In this document: positions 23,218 to 25,220 of the stretch, piece after piece
Layout of the letters: every line of letters starts with the position of its first letter
Position numbering within the stretch: position 1 is the stretch's first letter
Source of the DNA: Chloroflexota bacterium
Lineage (GTDB): Bacteria > Chloroflexota > Dehalococcoidia > UBA3495
DNA: 25,220 bases
Reading direction: 5' to 3'
Assembly: GCA_022563275.1 (NCBI GenBank)
Contig: JADFNR010000033.1
Coordinates: 1-25,220, forward strand
The notes under the pieces: model-generated
Databases searched by the model: none
The model's input: only the letters and a program-made list of their open reading frames with translations
Told to the model about the DNA's origin: nothing
Position numbers and translations under genes: made by a program

Positions 23218-23590
23218 GACCAATGTGCTGGTAGTCGATGACGACAATGGAATTCGTTTCACCCTGGAAGGAATCATTGACGACGAAGGTTATAAGGTCT
23301 GCGGGGCGCGAGACGGCTACCAGGCCATAGAATTAGTCAAGAAAATTACGTTCGATTGGGTATTCATGGACATCCGAATGCCCGGCTTGAACGGGGTCGA
23401 GACCTTCCTGGAGATCAAGAAGATCAGCCCAGATTCTAAGGTTGTCATGATGACCGGGTTTTCGGTGGAAGCATTGGTGAAAAAGGCATTGGAGGCGGGC
23501 GTCTATGCCGTTTTATACAAACCGTTGCCCGTTGAACAGGTGCTGGATATCTTGAAATCGAACTTGCTCTCTGAAGAAATAAAAAAATAG
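23204..23590 (+). CDS. Stand-alone receiver, response regulator without output domain
   Basis: A 128-residue CheY-like receiver with Asp12, Asp13, phospho-Asp56 (WVFMDIRMPGLNG), Thr84 and Lys106 (LYKPLP), so phosphorylation should work. The final residues (LLSEEIKK) add no DNA-binding or enzymatic domain. It overlaps the kinase gene by 14 bases, indicating coupled translation and pairing with that kinase. It could pass phosphate on in a relay or act through protein contact. Confidence 0.9.
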   Translation: MQAHETNVLVVDDDNGIRFTLEGIIDDEGYKVCGARDGYQAIELVKKITFDWVFMDIRMPGLNGVETFLEIKKISPDSKVVMMTGFSVEALVKKALEAGVYAVLYKPLPVEQVLDILKSNLLSEEIKK

Positions 23591-23723
23591 CCGGAATCCA
23601 AGCTGGCCAGACCCAGGAAATTTACCGAAACGAACTGCGCAATACATCCGGTGAGACCATGACGACTCACCCCACGATCACTCGCGATTCACACGTAACT
23701 CACCGGACTTGAGCGGCCCAATA

Positions 23724-23747
23724 AATCAAAGATGAATCGGTTTGATT
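23724..23747. repeat. Short inverted repeat upstream of the receiver-first kinase
   Basis: AATCAAA (23724-23730) and TTTGATT (23741-23747) are reverse complements separated by ten bases. The half-site spacing of about 17 bases between centres would suit a dimeric regulator, but seven-base arms may occur by chance. Confidence 0.3.
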
Positions 23748-23785
23748 CCTACTTTGGAATATCACCCGATTTGCTTTAGAGGCCA

Positions 23786-24994
23786 ATGAATAAACATATT
23801 CCAAATATCTTGATAGTCGAAGACGACATTGGAACACGCACGACCCTGGCGGTGATCTTGGAACAAGAGGGCCATCGGGTGGTTACTTGTCAGACCGGCG
23901 AGGAAGCTCTGGAACGTATCTCCGATAGAGGCAAAACGGCGGAGATCGATATCGTCGTTTCAGATTTGCGTTTGCCAGATATATCCGGAATGGATATTTT
24001 GAGGGCCTTGAAAGACCGGCGGCCTGATGCGGCGTTTATCCTCATGAGTGGTCATGCCACCCTGGAAACTGCGGTTGATGCGGTGAACCAAGGCGCGTTT
24101 TCTTACCTGGTCAAGCCATTGGACATTGACTCCTTGATAAGCACGATCAGGAACGCAATCAACCAGCAACGCTTGGTATCTGAGAACAAAGAGCTGTTGA
24201 AGATGCTTCAGCGGTCCAACGAAGAACTGGAGAAGAAGAACCGGGATCTGGAAGAAGCCGGTTTGGCCAAGATGCGGATCCTATCCGCAGCGTCCCATGA
24301 ACTGAAAACCCCGCTGACTAGCATAGTTGGCTATGTCGACCGGATCCTGTTGCAAAGGGAATCGGTAGGCGAGTTGAACGATCGACAAGAAAGATACCTG
24401 CAAACGGTGAAGAAAAACTCCTACCGGCTCAAGGCGCTGGTGGACGACCTCTTGGACATCTCAAGGATCGAATCCGGGGGTTTGACCCTGACCCTCGCCG
24501 CTGTTGATGTGGCCAGCGAACTGGAAGACGCGGTGAGTTCGGTCCAGACCCTCGCGGAACGCAAGAACATTGTGGTGGAGATGGATGTTCCCGAGGATCT
24601 TGCGCCCATCTGGGCCGAGCGGCTCAGGTTCTCCCAGGTGATCGTCAACCTGCTGAGTAATGCCTGCAAATACTCTTTAGACGGGGCAAAAGTCAAGATA
24701 AGTGCCTCACAGCGAGACGGGTGTGTACAACTTGATGTGTCGGACACAGGTATCGGCATCTCTAAAGCAGATCAGGCGCATTTGTTCAATCAATTTTTTC
24801 GGGCCGAAACAGAGTTGACCAGGGTAGAATCCGGAACCGGGCTTGGCCTGTTTATTACCAAATATCTTGTGGAGGCACACGGTGGAGAGATCTGGTTAGA
24901 AAGTGAAGAGGGAGTGGGGACGACGGTAAGTTTCACATTCCCAATGGAAGCCAGCGTCGTGGCTTCCGGGCCGGTAACGGCCAGTTCGCACTAA
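23786..24994 (+). CDS. Receiver-first sensor histidine kinase (REC, HisKA, HATPase)
   Basis: A 402-residue soluble protein. The N-terminal receiver (about 6-125) has Asp13, Asp14, phospho-Asp60 (VVSDLRLPDISG), Ser89 and Lys110 (LVKPLD). A coiled coil (about 128-160) leads to HisKA with His171 (AASHELKTPLTSIVGY), then HATPase with NLLSNACKYS, DTGIGIS and GTGLGLFI. This order fits a kinase whose activity is set by phosphorylation of its own N-terminal receiver, for example by the upstream Cache kinase or lone receiver system. GAGG lies shortly before the ATG. It begins 195 bases after the receiver gene, so it may have its own promoter. It is followed by another receiver gene. Confidence 0.92.
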   Translation: MNKHIPNILIVEDDIGTRTTLAVILEQEGHRVVTCQTGEEALERISDRGKTAEIDIVVSDLRLPDISGMDILRALKDRRPDAAFILMSGHATLETAVDAVNQGAFSYLVKPLDIDSLISTIRNAINQQRLVSENKELLKMLQRSNEELEKKNRDLEEAGLAKMRILSAASHELKTPLTSIVGYVDRILLQRESVGELNDRQERYLQTVKKNSYRLKALVDDLLDISRIESGGLTLTLAAVDVASELEDAVSSVQTLAERKNIVVEMDVPEDLAPIWAERLRFSQVIVNLLSNACKYSLDGAKVKISASQRDGCVQLDVSDTGIGISKADQAHLFNQFFRAETELTRVESGTGLGLFITKYLVEAHGGEIWLESEEGVGTTVSFTFPMEASVVASGPVTASSH

Positions 24995-25101
24995 AGGGGA
25001 CCTGGAATCGGTTGATTAAACGAAGTGATTTGGTGGAAGCAAGGGATGTTCAATCCATACATATTTACCAAAGTCGAGATTAACCTCGCTCAGGGGATGC
25101 C

Positions 25102-25220
25102 ATGACTAAAGTCCTCGTTGTCGATGATGAGAGAGACATAAGAGAACTATTGACTGATGAGCTTACGGACTTCGACTACGACGTGATCGAGGCCGAGAAC
25201 GGCGCTGAGGCGTTGAACCG
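25102..25220 (+). CDS. Response regulator receiver, cut by the window end
   Basis: The first 39 codons read MTKVLVVDDERDIRELLTDE and continue to AENGAEALN, the typical start of a receiver domain with the acidic pair Asp8-Asp9. The phospho-acceptor Asp, and any output domain, lie beyond the window. A GGGG-rich site (25092-25096) precedes the ATG. It is about 107 bases behind the receiver-first kinase and may be its partner. Confidence 0.85.
   Translation, partial: MTKVLVVDDERDIRELLTDELTDFDYDVIEAENGAEALN

Noticed and set aside
1..25220. CRISPR arrays, transposases or insertion sequences
   Set aside because: No regularly spaced repeats and no transposase or integrase frame were seen.

Overview
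The window carries one minus-strand gene (bluB) followed by a long plus-strand block of sensory genes. Codon use and gene style suggest a mid-to-high-GC, non-enteric bacterium. The CheC/CheD/CheX chemotaxis set, the B12 riboswitch, the small zinc-ribbon HTH protein and the GAF-rich kinases would fit Chloroflexota (Dehalococcoidia/SAR202-like), but that placement is an inference and no marker gene here settles it.

Layout. 1-601 has no recognisable gene. 602-651 is the 3' half of a tRNA-Val(TAC) whose 5' half is absent or decayed. bluB (653-1396, minus) makes the lower ligand of vitamin B12 and is preceded by a cobalamin riboswitch and an intrinsic terminator (about 1457-1712). After about 600 bases without a gene comes the chemotaxis cluster (2359-14372): a soluble globin-coupled chemoreceptor, glutamyl-tRNA reductase (hemA), cheW, cheA, cheC, cheD, cheY, cheB, cheR, a degenerate HD-GYP protein, a small protein with a FliM-like N-terminus and a zinc ribbon, and cheX. 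A strong hairpin terminator follows at 14561-14605.

Next come a zinc-ribbon/HTH protein (14953-15351), a cyclic-nucleotide-binding-fold protein (15737-16198), a 1027-residue hybrid kinase with a NarL-type regulator (16617-20494, ended by a terminator at 20583-20610), a membrane Cache-HAMP-PAS kinase overlapping a lone receiver (20773-23590), a receiver-first histidine kinase (23786-24994), and a receiver gene cut by the window edge.

How it may work together. The globin receptor should sense O2 or another heme ligand and signal through CheW and CheA to CheY and CheB. CheR, CheB and CheD provide adaptation; CheC and CheX remove phosphate from CheY-P. No flagellar, archaellar or pilus gene is present. 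The best candidate for a new component is the 158-residue protein at 13223-13699. Its N-terminus matches the CheY-P docking peptide of FliM, but the switch domain is replaced by a probable helical segment and a zinc ribbon. Together with an HD-GYP protein that has lost metal ligands, it suggests that the cascade may have an unconventional output.
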